Notes: generated from the letters alone by a model not told the origin. Positions 25,317 through 35,150 are shown, counted from the first letter of the stretch. The stretch: 64,000 bases of DNA from Bacillota bacterium (GCA_023410575.1 JAEYPP010000003.1:22922-86921), one strand, 5' to 3'. Numbers and translations are program-made.

Positions 25317-27956
25317 TTAACTTAATTTCTGTTGCAATGCAAATAACTGATTCATTGCTTCCATAGGAGTTAATTTATTAATATCAATCTTCTTAAGTTC
25401 TTCTATAATATTGTCATAAATATTTGGTTCAAACAAGGACAATTGATCAAATTCTTCTGCTTGTTCTTTCTTATTCTTATGTCCTACCGATGGTGTTGTA
25501 ACTACGTCGATATTACGAACTTTCTCGGTAATGTCTTTATCACTTAATTCTTCTACGATCTCTCTTGCACGGGCTAATACTTGTTCTGGTACTCCAGCAA
25601 GTTTAGCAACTTGAATACCATAGCTTTTATCAGCGCCACCCTTTATAATTTTACGTAAGAATACGATATCTTCCCCTTGCTCTTTTACAGCGATACAATA
25701 ATTGTTGACACCATCGATTTTACCTTCGAGTTCCGTAAGTTCATGATAATGAGTAGCGAATAAAGTCTTAGCTCCAAGTATTTTTAAATTACTGATGTGT
25801 TCAATGACTGCCCATGCAATACTAAGGCCATCGAATGTACTTGTACCACGGCCTATTTCATCCAGGATTAAAAGACTGTTTTTCGTAGCATTTCGCAAAA
25901 TATTAGCAACTTCAGTCATCTCTACCATAAAGGTACTCTGGCCACTTGCTAAATCATCCGAGGCACCAACACGAGTAAAAATACGATCCACAATTCCAAT
26001 ATCAGCGCGCTCTGCTGGTACAAAACTACCGATTTGCGCCATTAATACAATCAAAGCGGTCTGTCTCATATACGTTGATTTACCAGCCATATTAGGGCCA
26101 GTAATAATGGAAACACGCTTATTTGAATTATTAAGATACGTATCATTTGCCACAAACATATCATTAGGTATCATTTGCTCCACAACTGGGTGACGACCAT
26201 TTTTAATATCAATTACCCCACTCGTGTTCATATTAGGTCGAACAAAATCATTGCGTTCAGCCACATAGGCCATAGATGCAACTGCATCCAGTTTTGCAAT
26301 TGCTTTCGCAGTTGTTTGAATTCGAATTACTTCTTTTCCAATCGTATCACGTATATCAGCAAATAAATCATATTCCAAGGAGAATAGATGATCTTCTGCA
26401 TTTAATATCTTATCTTCTAATTCTTTTAATTCTGGTGTCGTGTAACGTTCTGCATTGGCTAATGTTTGTTTACGAATCCAATTGGCTGGTACTAAACTTG
26501 CATAAGAGTTCGTAACTTCAAAATAATATCCAAATACACGGTTAAACTTAATTTTTAAGTTCTTAATACCAGTTGCTTCTTTCTCTCTTGTTTCTAATTC
26601 TGCTAGCCATACTTTTCCGTCTGTTTTTGCTTTACGTAAAGTATCGACTTCTTCATTATAACCTTCTTTAATAATGCCGCCTTCCTTTAAACTGATTGGC
26701 GGCTCCTCTGTAATCGACTGATCAATCAAAGCATATAAATCCTCGAGTGTATCTAGTTCATCATAAACCTCGGTAAGAACTTCTGATTTTAGTCCTTCGA
26801 TTAAATATTTGATATGAGGTAACATCGAAAGAGATGAGGAAAAAGCAATTAAGTCTCTTGGATTTGCACTTTGATAACTAATTCTACCCATTAAACGTTC
26901 CAAATCATAGATGGAATTAAGATATTCTCTAATTTCTTCTCTTGTAATCACATTTTCATTCAATTCTGCAATGGAATTTAAACGTGCATTAATCTTTTTT
27001 ATATCAAGCAATGGTTGTTCCACATACGTTCGTAACAATCGTGCTCCCATCGCAGTTTTTGTCTTATCTAATACCCAAAGAAGGGATCCTCGTTTTTGTT
27101 TTTCACGCAATGTCTCTGTTAATTCAAGGTTTCGACGACTAGAACTGTCGATTAACATATATTTATCTGTAGTATAAGGTGTAATATGAGTCAGATGTTC
27201 CAATGAATTTTTTTGAGTCTGATATAAATATTGTAAAATAGCACCCGCAGCATTTACTCCAATGGAATAGTCTTTCAGACCAAGTCCATCTAAAGCACCA
27301 ACATGAAAGTGTTCTTTGATTGTCTTTTCACACATTGTAGTATCATAATACCAGTCTTCTAGCGGTGTAAAGGCGATCTGATATCGTTGTTTTAAATCCT
27401 CAATGTTAAGCCCCGAAATCGATAATGCAGGATTACAAATAATCTCTGACGGAGAAAATTTATTAATTTCATCTAATAATTTTCTCTCAGAATCTACCTC
27501 CGTAACATAATAATCACCTGTTGTAATATCAACTGTTGAAATTCCACAATTGCCATCATTCCAAATAACACCCATAAGGTAGTTATTCTTTGTCTCGTCT
27601 AAAGATTGTGTATTTAAATTCGTACCTGGTGTTACAATGCGAACAACTTCTCGCTTTACCATGCCTTTCGCTAGCTTTGGATCTTCTACCTGCTCACAGA
27701 TTGCAATCTTATAGCCTCGATTCACTAATTTGGTCAAATAGCCGTCAACTGCGTGATATGGAATACCACACATTGGAGCACGTTCTTCTTGACCACAGCT
27801 CTTTCCAGTTAATGTGATTTCTAATTCTTTGGAGGCTGTTATAGCATCATCAAAGAACATCTCATAAAAGTCCCCTAAACGATAAAATAAGATGCAATCT
27901 TTATATTGTGCTTTCGTATCGATATAATGTTGCATCATCGGCGTTAATTGTGCCAT
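25317..27956 (-). CDS. mutS: DNA mismatch repair protein MutS
   Basis: MutS detects base mismatches and small loops. The mismatch-wedging motif F-Y-E is at residues 30-32 (GDFYEMF). The Walker A motif GPNMAGKST is at 620-628, followed by DEIGRGTSTFDG and the ATHYHEL switch. At 879 residues all domains are present, including the C-terminal region. The start is ATG with AAAAGGAG. It heads the mutS-mutL-miaA-ynbB operon. The 220-nt region upstream holds an inverted-repeat element (28020-28118). Confidence 0.97.
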   Translation of the reverse strand: MAQLTPMMQHYIDTKAQYKDCILFYRLGDFYEMFFDDAITASKELEITLTGKSCGQEERAPMCGIPYHAVDGYLTKLVNRGYKIAICEQVEDPKLAKGMVKREVVRIVTPGTNLNTQSLDETKNNYLMGVIWNDGNCGISTVDITTGDYYVTEVDSERKLLDEINKFSPSEIICNPALSISGLNIEDLKQRYQIAFTPLEDWYYDTTMCEKTIKEHFHVGALDGLGLKDYSIGVNAAGAILQYLYQTQKNSLEHLTHITPYTTDKYMLIDSSSRRNLELTETLREKQKRGSLLWVLDKTKTAMGARLLRTYVEQPLLDIKKINARLNSIAELNENVITREEIREYLNSIYDLERLMGRISYQSANPRDLIAFSSSLSMLPHIKYLIEGLKSEVLTEVYDELDTLEDLYALIDQSITEEPPISLKEGGIIKEGYNEEVDTLRKAKTDGKVWLAELETREKEATGIKNLKIKFNRVFGYYFEVTNSYASLVPANWIRKQTLANAERYTTPELKELEDKILNAEDHLFSLEYDLFADIRDTIGKEVIRIQTTAKAIAKLDAVASMAYVAERNDFVRPNMNTSGVIDIKNGRHPVVEQMIPNDMFVANDTYLNNSNKRVSIITGPNMAGKSTYMRQTALIVLMAQIGSFVPAERADIGIVDRIFTRVGASDDLASGQSTFMVEMTEVANILRNATKNSLLILDEIGRGTSTFDGLSIAWAVIEHISNLKILGAKTLFATHYHELTELEGKIDGVNNYCIAVKEQGEDIVFLRKIIKGGADKSYGIQVAKLAGVPEQVLARAREIVEELSDKDITEKVRNIDVVTTPSVGHKNKKEQAEEFDQLSLFEPNIYDNIIEELKKIDINKLTPMEAMNQLFALQQKLS

Positions 27957-28019
27957 TTTTTCGTTCTCCTTTTCTAATAGCTAATTAAAACACGCTTTGT
28001 GTATCACTTAATAAATATA

Positions 28020-28118
28020 GGGCTGTCGCACAAGCTGAATATTGTATAAAACAATGAAGGGCAATGGTATTTTTCGCCCTTCATTGTTTATTCATACTGC
28101 CCTTAGTGCGACAGCCCC
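28020..28118. repeat. Dispersed inverted-repeat element, copy A (core-deleted form)
   Basis: Two nested perfect stems: GGGCTGTCGCAC (28020-28031) with its complement at 28106-28117, and a 13-bp inner stem (28050-28062 with 28076-28088). The arms match those of the element at 54994-55164 almost base for base, including the GAATGAAGG-type segment, ATTCATACTG and the remnant GGTATTTTTCG. The central core of that copy is missing here. It sits in the gap upstream of mutS and can also act as a terminator for the MutS-like gene. Confidence 0.75.
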
Positions 28119-28176
28119 ATACAATCCATTCGTTTCCATAATCTAGACATAAGTAAATGGATAGAGTATTGATTGA

Positions 28177-29853
28177 TTACTCTGTAATTACACTCCATTC
28201 GCCACTCGCCAAAAAATTATTCGCTGATTTTGTAGCGTCATCAATAATATGTTGTTCATATCCCATAATTTTCAATAATTTGATTGCATTCTTAGAAATA
28301 GCCCTTCCAGAATGAAGAATATAATCAAATAAGATATCATCTTCTACTACTTGTTCCTGAAAATGATAATTAGAGTAGAAGTTTTCTAATATATGTGTTA
28401 ACTCAATATCATGAGTAGCAGCAAAGCAAATTGCATTACCTTTGCATAAGCTCAGTAAAATCTGTGAAGAGGCCGCAATACGTTCTAGTGTATTCGTACC
28501 ACGAAGTACTTCATCCACAAAACAAAGCGTTGGAATCGTGTCATCTAAATCATCAATAATCCTTTTCAGCGACTTAATCTCAACAATATAGTAGCTTTCT
28601 TGACTTAATAAATTATCTTGTAGTGCCATAGAAGACATAACTTTAAAATAACTTGCTTTATAAGAATCTGCCATTACCGTATTGATTGTCTGTGCTAAGA
28701 TAGCATTAATTGCTAACGTCTTAATAAAGGTTGATTTACCAGAAGCATTGGATCCTGTTATTAACACGCTTTGGTGCTCTGTAATAGAATTCTTTACAGG
28801 TTCATTAATCATCGGATGATAAATGTTTTCAGTTTCAATGCTTGATTTTGCTGACTTACTTAATTCCGGAACACAATAGTCACCCATCAGTTCACGAAAT
28901 GATGCAATTGCTATCATACTATCTAGCTGACCCATGATTTCAAACATTTCATTTAACTCATCTGGCTTTTTTTCAAAGGTTTTCATCATTGTATTAAACT
29001 TCATTAAATCAATATGGAAAATCATTCGAATATAATCTAAAAACATATCAGCAATACTTCCAGAAGGATTTCTAGAAGTTACTAGCCAAGAACCACGAAG
29101 AAATGGTGCATATGTCTTATAATCTGCTTTTAATCTCACGGTATATGAGGAAAGCTCATCAATCTTACAATCACCTAGTTCTCTTGCACAATCGACAAGA
29201 CGAATAATATAGGATACAACTTGAAAATACCTTTCGATTACCATTTTTCTTTTGTAATATTGAACGATATTATTGATAACACAAAATGCTGTCATTAAAA
29301 TACCAAACAAAGGATTTACAAAAATCATAGCAACGCCACAAAAGAGAGCCACAATTAAAAATATATGCGACAAGTTATTTTCACGATTAAGAATGCTAAG
29401 TCGATTCATGTATTCATAAACGGACAACGCTTTCATCTTACCCATACGATTAAGTATTTCTTGAACTTTTTGACGTTCTTCTTTATGTTTTCCAAAAAAC
29501 TCGATTAAGCGATTACGTTCCTTTAGTTTTTCTGGTTCGAATTCTGGTTGATGTAACATAGCAAACAAATATTCCTCACCAGCCGCACTACGAGTATTAT
29601 TAATTGTCATGAAAATTTGGTTCATATCTAAGTCGTTCCATGTGATATCATCCACATCACCTTTTTCACGTTTCACCGCATTGTAATAAGAATACATGGA
29701 AGCGAATTTTTGTGGTGTAAATTCTTGTGTTGGCACATCGCCCCATTCCTTATTTAATTTATAAATCAATTTTTTTCTTCCGTTAACTTTATCATACTCC
29801 ATCTTGATAATTAGGGCGATGATAATTCCTACAATTAGTATAACAATCTCCAT
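28177..29853 (-). CDS. Membrane-anchored MutS-like ATPase (not MutS1 or MutS2)
   Basis: A 558-residue protein with an N-terminal membrane helix (about 2-17), a helical lever-like region, a central pair of hydrophobic segments (about 162-197) and a C-terminal MutS domain V ATPase. The ATPase has Walker A GSNASGKST at 367-375, Walker B LCFVDEVLRGTNT and the ATHDIEL switch. It lacks the mismatch-binding domain I and the Smr nuclease of MutS2. Such membrane MutS homologues occur in many Firmicutes; their function is unknown. The start is ATG with AAAGGTG. It ends 58 nt before element A. Confidence 0.88.
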   Translation of the reverse strand: MEIVILIVGIIIALIIKMEYDKVNGRKKLIYKLNKEWGDVPTQEFTPQKFASMYSYYNAVKREKGDVDDITWNDLDMNQIFMTINNTRSAAGEEYLFAMLHQPEFEPEKLKERNRLIEFFGKHKEERQKVQEILNRMGKMKALSVYEYMNRLSILNRENNLSHIFLIVALFCGVAMIFVNPLFGILMTAFCVINNIVQYYKRKMVIERYFQVVSYIIRLVDCARELGDCKIDELSSYTVRLKADYKTYAPFLRGSWLVTSRNPSGSIADMFLDYIRMIFHIDLMKFNTMMKTFEKKPDELNEMFEIMGQLDSMIAIASFRELMGDYCVPELSKSAKSSIETENIYHPMINEPVKNSITEHQSVLITGSNASGKSTFIKTLAINAILAQTINTVMADSYKASYFKVMSSMALQDNLLSQESYYIVEIKSLKRIIDDLDDTIPTLCFVDEVLRGTNTLERIAASSQILLSLCKGNAICFAATHDIELTHILENFYSNYHFQEQVVEDDILFDYILHSGRAISKNAIKLLKIMGYEQHIIDDATKSANNFLASGEWSVITE

Positions 29854-29971
29854 TACTTAACGCACCTTTCCATGACTTATCTTTGTTTTTAACCATTATC
29901 CTATTATAAAAATTGTAGGGACGATTGTCAAGAACTGTAGAAAACAAAAAACTGTTCTAGATATCGTTTGA

Positions 29972-31291
29972 TTAACTTCTAGAGCTACCTTTATCACGTA
30001 TTACAAAAATTGCAGTAATACCACAAATTGCCATTAACATGGGGTAGAATAAATAGGGGATAATTTCAAGTGGCGAAATGGTAAGTCCAACCGCAGCTGC
30101 TCCAGCACTTGCATATAATATCTGAGCTCCATACGGAATTAGACCTTGCCATACAGACGTGAATATATCTAATAGAGCAGCAGTTCTTCTCGGCGAAACT
30201 TGATATTCATTAGCAATATCTTTTGCAATCGGTCCTGCCATAACAATAGCAATTGTGTTATTGGCCGTAGCAATATCAACGAAAGAACTTAATACTGCAA
30301 TCCCAAGCTGTGCACCCTTTTTCCCTTTTACATGATATCGTATTCGATTAAGAATATAATCAATCCCACCATTCTCTTTTACTAATCCAATGATACCTGC
30401 AACTATTATTGAGATTACTATAATATCATACATATTCATAATACCACCGTTACCATCCATACCACGACCGATGACATCAAATAGATTAGAAATTGCGATT
30501 GAGTTGGTAGCTACTCCTACAACAATGGAAAAAACCGTACCTAAAATTAGTACAAAAAACACATTAGCGCCAAGTAATGCGCCTACTAACACAACAAGAT
30601 AAGGAAGAATCTTCACAAGGTTGTAATCTAAATTTCCTGTGATTTCATAGTTGCTATTCCATGCAAATGCCAAAAATAGTACAATTGTGATGATTGCCGC
30701 AGGTAAAACAATCTTAAAATTTTCTTTAAACTTTTCTTTCATCTCACATCCTTGTGTCTTCGTTGCTGCTATCGTTGTGTCTGAAATCATGGATAAGTTA
30801 TCGCCAAACATAGCACCACATACAACAGCCCCAATACATAGAGCGCCTGATAATCCTGTTTTTTCACTAATACCAGCTGCAATTGGGGTTAATGCAGCGA
30901 TTGTTCCAACGCTAGTTCCCATAGCGATAGAAATAAAGCAAGCGATCAAGAAGATTCCTGCAATCGCTATCTTAGGAGGCATAATCGTAAGCCCAAAGTT
31001 TACTGTACTTTCAACACCACCAGCGGCTTGTACTGTCCCTGAAAAAGCACCTGCGAGAATAAAAATCAAACACATCGTCATAACATTCTCATCACCCATA
31101 CTCTTCGTTACAATACTCAATTTATCTGCAAAACTCTTTTTAGGGTTTTGCAAAAAGGCAACAACAAGTGCGCAAAGAAAGGCAACAATTGCTGGCATCG
31201 CATAAAAATCATTAAATATAACTCCACTACCAATAAATAATACTAAAAAAACTCCGATTGGTAGCAGACCACTTATTTTTCCTTCTTTCAA
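29972..31291 (-). CDS. nhaC: NhaC-family Na+/H+ antiporter
   Basis: A 439-residue membrane protein with about eleven hydrophobic segments. The sequences AMGTSVGTIAALTPIA, GAMFGDNLSMISDTTIAAT and DIATANNTIAIVMAGPIA match the NhaC family of sodium/proton (or related carboxylate/proton) exchangers. The ion specificity cannot be told from sequence. The start is TTG with GGAGG 8 nt upstream. It appears monocistronic. Confidence 0.85.
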   Translation of the reverse strand: MKEGKISGLLPIGVFLVLFIGSGVIFNDFYAMPAIVAFLCALVVAFLQNPKKSFADKLSIVTKSMGDENVMTMCLIFILAGAFSGTVQAAGGVESTVNFGLTIMPPKIAIAGIFLIACFISIAMGTSVGTIAALTPIAAGISEKTGLSGALCIGAVVCGAMFGDNLSMISDTTIAATKTQGCEMKEKFKENFKIVLPAAIITIVLFLAFAWNSNYEITGNLDYNLVKILPYLVVLVGALLGANVFFVLILGTVFSIVVGVATNSIAISNLFDVIGRGMDGNGGIMNMYDIIVISIIVAGIIGLVKENGGIDYILNRIRYHVKGKKGAQLGIAVLSSFVDIATANNTIAIVMAGPIAKDIANEYQVSPRRTAALLDIFTSVWQGLIPYGAQILYASAGAAAVGLTISPLEIIPYLFYPMLMAICGITAIFVIRDKGSSRS

Positions 31292-31462
31292 GTAATTATC
31301 CTCCGAAATGTATTTTATTTTTATCTACATTTTCATGCACATTTATGATACTTAGAGGAAATAAATATGTCAATGCTAAGTATTATTAATCTATATATGC
31401 TTGAAAGAACGTTTGTAACTTATATAATTTCAATTTACTATTCCGTATTGACTATATTGGAT

Positions 31463-31789
31463 TCAACAAAATCTGTCATAAATAGAATATAACTTTTGTA
31501 CTCCATTCTCAAGAAAATAGTAGTGCCGAATGTATGGTATTAGTAAAAGAAAGAGTAAGCCTTCTAGGATTAAAAAAGCAATTGTCTCACATAAACAAAA
31601 TCCTATCATTGAAACCATCATTAAGATTGCGAAAGTTACTGTTACAATTAGATGAATCAAGCGCTCATGTTGAAAAAATTGTATTTGTACTAACATACTC
31701 TCTCGTATCTCATTTTTTGTTATATTATCTAAACCTTCGTATTCTCTCTGATTCATCTCATTGATATATTCTTTTAGTCGCTTTCTCAT
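31463..31789 (-). CDS. Small two-helix membrane protein of unknown function
   Basis: A 108-residue protein with a charged cytoplasmic N-terminus (about 1-42), two hydrophobic segments (about 43-65 and 68-86) and a short basic/aromatic tail. I do not recognise a family. The start is ATG with a GGGAG-type site. It lies alone between the antiporter gene and the repeat element at 31858-32112. Codon structure and clear hydrophobic pattern support it being real. Confidence 0.6.
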   Translation of the reverse strand: MRKRLKEYINEMNQREYEGLDNITKNEIRESMLVQIQFFQHERLIHLIVTVTFAILMMVSMIGFCLCETIAFLILEGLLFLLLIPYIRHYYFLENGVQKLYSIYDRFC

Positions 31790-31857
31790 ATTTTACTCCC
31801 TTCTATCATCATCAACTTCTTTAAATTTCAATCGTGCAAAATGACGTCAAACTGATA

Positions 31858-32112
31858 CAAAAGAAGGGGCTGTTGCATAATGTAACAGCCCTCGCAACTT
31901 TATTAGCGTTTGTGATTTCATCTCCTATCCCGAAGAAAGAGGACACATGTATATTTTCGAAGGCCTTACAAGTCCCACACGCTCTTTGTGGGCTTGTGAG
32001 CATAGCGCGCCGTAGAAAATATACATGTGTCCTCTTTCTTCTACATAGCTAAAAATCACAAACGTCTAGCAAACAAACAGGGTTGTTACATTATGCAACA
32101 ACCCCTTCTTTG
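31858..32112. repeat. Dispersed inverted-repeat element, copy C (full length, about 255 bp)
   Basis: The ends are inverted copies of each other: CAAAAGAAGGGG at 31858 and, on the other strand, CAAAGAAGGGG from 32112. Each end contains its own hairpin (31866-31891 and 32081-32104). Further in, CGTTTGTGATTT and GAAGAAAGAGGACACATG are repeated in inverse on the right. The core, 31950-32023, contains GCCTTACA, a CCCACA/TGTGGG hairpin and AGCGCGCCG. The same core occurs at 55041-55116. It fills most of a 343-nt stretch without a gene. Short ORFs across it are not credible genes. Confidence 0.8.
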
Positions 32113-32132
32113 AACTGTTAAAATTCAAGTCA

Positions 32133-33215
32133 CTAATCTAAGTAATTTCTCATTGTTATTACCTTACGGTAATTAATATTGTTAATTTTACAACCTTCAC
32201 TACGTCCGCTTTCATGAATTACTTTTCCATTCCCAATATACATTGCAACATGATCCACAGAGCCATAAGAATTTCCATAGAATACTAAATCACCTGGTTG
32301 AATCGTGGACATTGACACTTTTTTACCATTTCTAGACATCTCACTCGATGTTCTAGGAAGGCCTAATTTTGAAACACTTAGATTACATTTTGTATAAACT
32401 GCCCATATAAAACCAGAGCAGTCTGCTCCAGTAGTTAAACTAGTTCCACCCCAAGCGTATCTTAAGCCAAGATGCTTTTTAGCTTCATTAACAATCGTTG
32501 TACGTAATGAGGATGCAGTTACCGATTCCATCTTAACTGCTGTCTTCCATCGATAAACAAGCTCTACATAATCCTTCGTTACATAACCTTCATTATCATC
32601 GATTAAAACTTTAACCCAAACTGTTGCATTGGGATCATTCTTCGTTACGACTTCAATCATCTTATCCTCAAGTACAATTAAGTCCTCTCCTTTGGATACT
32701 TCTGCAATAATATTATCGTCTGATACAGAAGAAGGATATGAACGTACATTTACATGATTAGCTGTAACGGTTGCTTTTAATACAGCAAGCTGTTCCGCCT
32801 TTTTATAACCTTCTTGTCCCATATAGAGATAGTCTGTTGATACATAGCCTGTAACTTCACCTGATTTTATTTTTACCCAACCATCTTTTGGTTTTTCTAA
32901 TGTAATACAATGTGCTTCTTTAGCTAGCTTACCAACAATGTTTGCCGAGGTACTTGCTTTTTCACGAATATTAATGGAATCACTGCAATTTGCTATTGCA
33001 ATATTATTAGGTATTGTAACTGGAGTGGATAGGAGTGATGTAATAATAGGTGTATCAGAATCTGCTTCATCACTGTAATACTCAGAAAATAAAGCACCAA
33101 GTCCCCCGATTCCTTCTCCACTTGTGGTTTCAGCCTTTACCGAAGTACTCATACAAGAAAATGCAAGTATTGTTGATGCGATAAATGCTGAATATTTAAG
33201 GGTTACCTTACGCAT
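32133..33215 (-). CDS. Secreted NlpC/P60 peptidoglycan endopeptidase with two SH3b domains
   Basis: A signal peptide ends near residue 28 (SVKA|E). Two bacterial SH3 domains follow, about 72-132 (DSINIREKAS..GYVSTDYLYMG) and 150-220 (NHVNVRSYPS..GYVTKDYVEL). The C-terminal NlpC/P60 cysteine peptidase has Cys266 in ADCSGFIW, His322 in SVDHVAMYIG and His334 in VIHES. These enzymes cut D-Glu-gamma-diamino-acid bonds in stem peptides. The start is ATG with GGAGG. It is monocistronic, between spoIVA's terminator and element C. Confidence 0.92.
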   Translation of the reverse strand: MRKVTLKYSAFIASTILAFSCMSTSVKAETTSGEGIGGLGALFSEYYSDEADSDTPIITSLLSTPVTIPNNIAIANCSDSINIREKASTSANIVGKLAKEAHCITLEKPKDGWVKIKSGEVTGYVSTDYLYMGQEGYKKAEQLAVLKATVTANHVNVRSYPSSVSDDNIIAEVSKGEDLIVLEDKMIEVVTKNDPNATVWVKVLIDDNEGYVTKDYVELVYRWKTAVKMESVTASSLRTTIVNEAKKHLGLRYAWGGTSLTTGADCSGFIWAVYTKCNLSVSKLGLPRTSSEMSRNGKKVSMSTIQPGDLVFYGNSYGSVDHVAMYIGNGKVIHESGRSEGCKINNINYRKVITMRNYLD

Positions 33216-33432
33216 ATACTACCTCCAACTATTAGTTATTAAGCTATATATCATAGCATATTTTTAACATTAGTTATGTATTTCACTCAAATTGTTACGA
33301 TTTGATTACATTTATTACATGGATATTATAACAGTACATGGTAAATATGTCAATTGCTAGTAGTATTTTTTTAAAAAAATTATACATTATTACATGACAA
33401 CAAAAATTCTATCGTTAGTTTACATTCGAAAA

Positions 33433-33491
33433 GGCTGATTCGCCTGCAATCATTCTTAATTACTTAGAATGATATTATTTACGAATCAGCC
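33433..33491 (-). terminator. Two-tier hairpin terminator downstream of spoIVA
   Basis: GGCTGATTCG at 33433-33442 is complementary to CGAATCAGCC at 33482-33491. An inner perfect stem pairs 33449-33456 with 33466-33473. On the minus strand the outer stem ends in CCTTTTCG. It lies 60 nt past the spoIVA stop. The remaining 217 nt (33216-33432) up to the NlpC/P60 gene are very AT-rich and presumably hold its promoter; I see nothing else in it. Confidence 0.7.
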
Positions 33492-33550
33492 TCTTCTTAC
33501 CTTGGCACTATTTCAATCATATGAATGAAATTTTTATAGAATTGAATATA

Positions 33551-35044
33551 TTAAATAATGATACAGATTAATCCACCATTGCTCTCATTAATAATTCTTT
33601 GCATTGTTTCTTGAAGCTTCATCTGACTATCGTCATTCATCTTATTAATCTTTGCTGCAATTCCTTCATCAACAAGCTGTTTCATTGTTTTACCAAAGAT
33701 GTTTGTCTCCCAGATACCTTCTGGACTTACTTCAGTTTGCTCCTTCATATAATTAATCAAATCCATAGCTTGTTCCTCTGTTCCAACAATAGGAGCAATC
33801 TCCGTCTGAATATTTGCTTGAATCATATGAATCGAAGGTGCATTTGCTTTAATCTTAACTCCATATTTACTACCGTGACGGATTAACTGTGGCTCTTCAA
33901 TTATAATCTGATTTTGCGATGGAGATACAACTCCATAACCTTTATATTTTACTTGTTCACAAGCTGAACTCACTTTTTCATATTCATGCTTCTTGGATGC
34001 AAGTTCACGAATCATCTTCATGAAATCATACTCACCATTAACTGGACATCCAGTAATATCTGAGATAATTTCATAGTAATACTTATTGTCAATATCTACA
34101 AAGATTCGAACGGTACCATCTTCCATTAGGATTTTCTCAATCTTGAACTCGTTCACATAAGGATTATCAACTTTACAATTCTCTGGATTCACATCTTTCA
34201 TTAATCTCATATTTGAAAGCATCTCTTTAATTGATTCAATTAAAGTTTTTTTGATATAATGATCCCTTGGGAATAATTCCAACCATTTTGGCAAATAGAA
34301 GTTGATTTCTGAAATTGGGAATGCTGATAATGCACCTGATAAAATATTCATAATATCGTCTTTTTTCATCTGCTCACAATTAACTGGTAGCACTGGTATA
34401 TTATACTTTTCTTCCATCTTTTCAGCCAACATATTAGTTTCTTCCGAATAAGGTCGATTCGTATTAAGAACGATAACAAATGGTTTTCCTATCTTCTTTA
34501 ATTCATCTATTGTTCTCTCTTCTGGTGCAATATAATTGTCTCTTGGAAGATCGCCAAAGCTTCCATCACAAGTAACTACAACTCCAATTGTAGAATGGTC
34601 ATTGATTACTTTCTTCGTTCCAAGTTCTGCCGCTTGTGTAAATGGAATTTCATAATCATACCATGGGGTTTTTACCATTCGTTCCTGATCATTTTCAATA
34701 TGACCAAGTGCACCATCTACCATATAACCAACACAATCAATCATTCGTACTGACAAATCAACATCATTTTGCAACTGTATATTTACTGCATCTTTGGGAA
34801 TAAATTTAGGTTCCGTAGTCATTACGGTCTTACCCGCTGCACTTTGTGGTAATTCATCAACTGCTCTCTCCCTATTATGTACGTCTTCTATATTCGGGAT
34901 TACCAACAAGTCCATAAATCGCTTAATGAACGTTGACTTACCAGTTCGTACTGGTCCTACAACACCAATGTAGATTTCACCATTGGTTCTTGCCTGAATA
35001 TCTTTGTAAACATTGTAGCTATTCGATAAAGCAAAATTGTCCAT
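33551..35044 (-). CDS. spoIVA: SpoIVA, spore-coat morphogenetic ATPase
   Basis: SpoIVA polymerises with ATP hydrolysis on the forespore surface to form the coat basement layer; it marks an endospore former. The Walker A motif GPVRTGKST is at residues 30-38, with TTEPKFIPKDA and DCVGYMVDGALGH following. The C-terminal SNGGLICIII anchor end is intact. The length of 497 residues is standard. The start is ATG with GGAAGGGG. Upstream, CATATACT (about 60 nt before the ATG) loosely resembles a sigma-E minus-10 box, as expected for this gene, but I cannot confirm a minus-35. Confidence 0.97.
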   Translation of the reverse strand: MDNFALSNSYNVYKDIQARTNGEIYIGVVGPVRTGKSTFIKRFMDLLVIPNIEDVHNRERAVDELPQSAAGKTVMTTEPKFIPKDAVNIQLQNDVDLSVRMIDCVGYMVDGALGHIENDQERMVKTPWYDYEIPFTQAAELGTKKVINDHSTIGVVVTCDGSFGDLPRDNYIAPEERTIDELKKIGKPFVIVLNTNRPYSEETNMLAEKMEEKYNIPVLPVNCEQMKKDDIMNILSGALSAFPISEINFYLPKWLELFPRDHYIKKTLIESIKEMLSNMRLMKDVNPENCKVDNPYVNEFKIEKILMEDGTVRIFVDIDNKYYYEIISDITGCPVNGEYDFMKMIRELASKKHEYEKVSSACEQVKYKGYGVVSPSQNQIIIEEPQLIRHGSKYGVKIKANAPSIHMIQANIQTEIAPIVGTEEQAMDLINYMKEQTEVSPEGIWETNIFGKTMKQLVDEGIAAKINKMNDDSQMKLQETMQRIINESNGGLICIII

Positions 35045-35150
35045 AAAAATACCCCTTCCATATTTGTGCCAAGTTTAAACCTTGATACAGTATATGGTGG
35101 GGCAGATTTTGTTAGAACAAATTTTTATTTACGTTTACCTCCCCATTCAA

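Noticed and set aside
28020..28118. Considered as a riboswitch or leader RNA for mutS
   Set aside because: Structure is only nested perfect stems and the arms recur elsewhere as an element; no known riboswitch consensus fits.
28177..29853. Annotation as MutS2
   Set aside because: MutS2 has a C-terminal Smr domain and no membrane helices; this protein has helices and ends after the ATPase.
30651..31205. 184-codon open frame on the plus strand inside nhaC
   Set aside because: It is antisense to a well-conserved membrane transporter; it has no ribosome site and its composition mirrors hydrophobic codons.
31858..32112. Considered as a CRISPR array or insertion sequence
   Set aside because: There is no regularly spaced direct repeat and no transposase frame.
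35045..35150. Sigma-E promoter for spoIVA
   Set aside because: CATATACT resembles part of the minus-10, but no minus-35 at proper spacing was convincing, so it is mentioned only in the gene entry.
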